DNA of 21,498 nt from DAOUFU01 sp034429275 (GTDB lineage: Bacteria > Chloroflexota > Anaerolineae > Aggregatilineales > Aggregatilineaceae). Below are positions 21,185-21,498 of this stretch, in pieces. Positions within the stretch are counted from its first letter, which is position 1. Each line of letters starts with the position of its first letter. Under the pieces are notes generated by a model that saw only the letters and a program-made list of their open reading frames with translations, did no database searches and was not told the origin of the DNA. A program made the translations under genes and the position numbers. The stretch lies in the NCBI GenBank assembly GCA_034429275.1, contig DAOUFU010000240.1, positions 1 to 21,498 of the forward strand, written 5' to 3'.

Positions 21185-21498
21185 CGCGTAATGCCCTTCC
21201 GGGCATGAGGATGATTCCAATATACGGAGGGACAGGACAATGTACGAACAATTGTGTGCCGAGTCATAATGCCCTTCCGGGCATGAGGATGATTCCAATT
21301 CTTGATGTCGCAAACGCTTGAGCGTCTCATCGCGGCCAGCAGTCATAATGCCCTTCCGGGCATGAGGATGATTCCAATTGAATGACCTCATTAGGGCGGC
21401 TATGGAATTGCAATTCAAGGTCATAATGCCCTTCCGGGCATGAGGATGATTCCAATTTAGCCAAAATGCAATTGACCAACGGCCAAGAGAGGTCATAA
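21185..21498 (-). CRISPR. CRISPR array, leader-distal end (4 repeats plus start of a fifth)
   Basis: A 37-bp repeat begins GTCATAATGCCCTTCCGGGC and ends GATTCCAAT. It occurs at 21185-21221 (first four bases decayed, three mismatches), 21263-21299, 21342-21378 and 21420-21456, with a fifth starting at 21492 and cut by the edge. The last three full copies are identical. Spacers are 41, 42, 41 and 35 bp and differ from each other. The repeat holds a 6-bp stem ATGCCC/GGGCAT; on the minus strand its loop is GGAA, a GNRA tetraloop, and the repeat ends in ATTATGAC, similar to common 8-nt crRNA handles. Together with decay of the leftmost repeat at that same end, this suggests minus-strand transcription with the leader to the right, outside the window. 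No cas gene is present, so the type is unknown. Confidence 0.95.

Noticed and set aside
21047..21496. 149-residue open frame on the minus strand with repeated NWNHPHARKGIMT
   Set aside because: It runs through the CRISPR repeats, and the repeated peptide is simply the translated repeat; no ribosome site or family match.

Overview
The window looks like a chromosomal segment of a GC-rich bacterium, most likely Chloroflexota of the Anaerolineae type. This is an inference from several features: Thr/Pro-rich linkers next to LysM domains, secreted solute-binding proteins with Gly/Met/Pro loops, a HlyD-FtsX-ATPase exporter, several LLM flavin/F420-type oxidoreductases, and frequent GTG/TTG starts with strong Shine-Dalgarno sites. 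No rRNA, tRNA or insertion sequence was seen.

Layout. (1) Positions 1-301 are almost gene-free. They hold the possible start of a minus-strand gene running off the left edge and some hairpins. (2) Positions 302-12406 carry eight minus-strand genes that look like one operon. In transcription order they are: a secreted protein made of two complete tandem solute-binding domains; a large ten-helix FtsX/MacB-type permease; a HlyD-like lipoprotein adaptor; two MacB/LolD-type ATPases; a membrane-anchored LysM protein; a histidine kinase; and an OmpR-type response regulator. Several junctions overlap by 4-8 bases, and a hairpin separates the first two genes. (3) Positions 12617-13108 encode a small secreted protein of unknown function, also on the minus strand. 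(4) Positions 13403-16916 (minus) carry a peptide/oligopeptide-type ABC importer with binding protein and two permeases but no ATPase. (5) Divergently, positions 17138-21020 (plus) carry an M24 (Xaa-Pro) peptidase, a Rid-family protein, an LLM oxidoreductase, a TIGR04076-like small protein and a second LLM oxidoreductase. The last four genes are chained by ATGA overlaps. (6) From 21185 to the right edge lies the leader-distal end of a CRISPR array with 37-bp repeats. No cas gene is inside the window.

How it may work. The eight-gene operon combines sensing (double binding protein, LysM protein, kinase), export or lipid/peptide handling (permease, adaptor, two ATPases) and regulation (response regulator). 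This resembles Bce- or Mac-type envelope modules but with a composition I do not recognise. Just upstream of both the double binding protein and the small secreted protein are three TTACA-type direct repeats spaced exactly 11 bp, the geometry used by OmpR/PhoB-family regulators. Both genes also share an almost identical ribosome-binding region. The simplest inference is that the response regulator controls its own operon and the small secreted protein. The divergent importer and the peptidase/Rid/LLM operon look like an uptake-plus-catabolism unit for a nitrogen-containing compound, loosely analogous to Rut-type chemistry.
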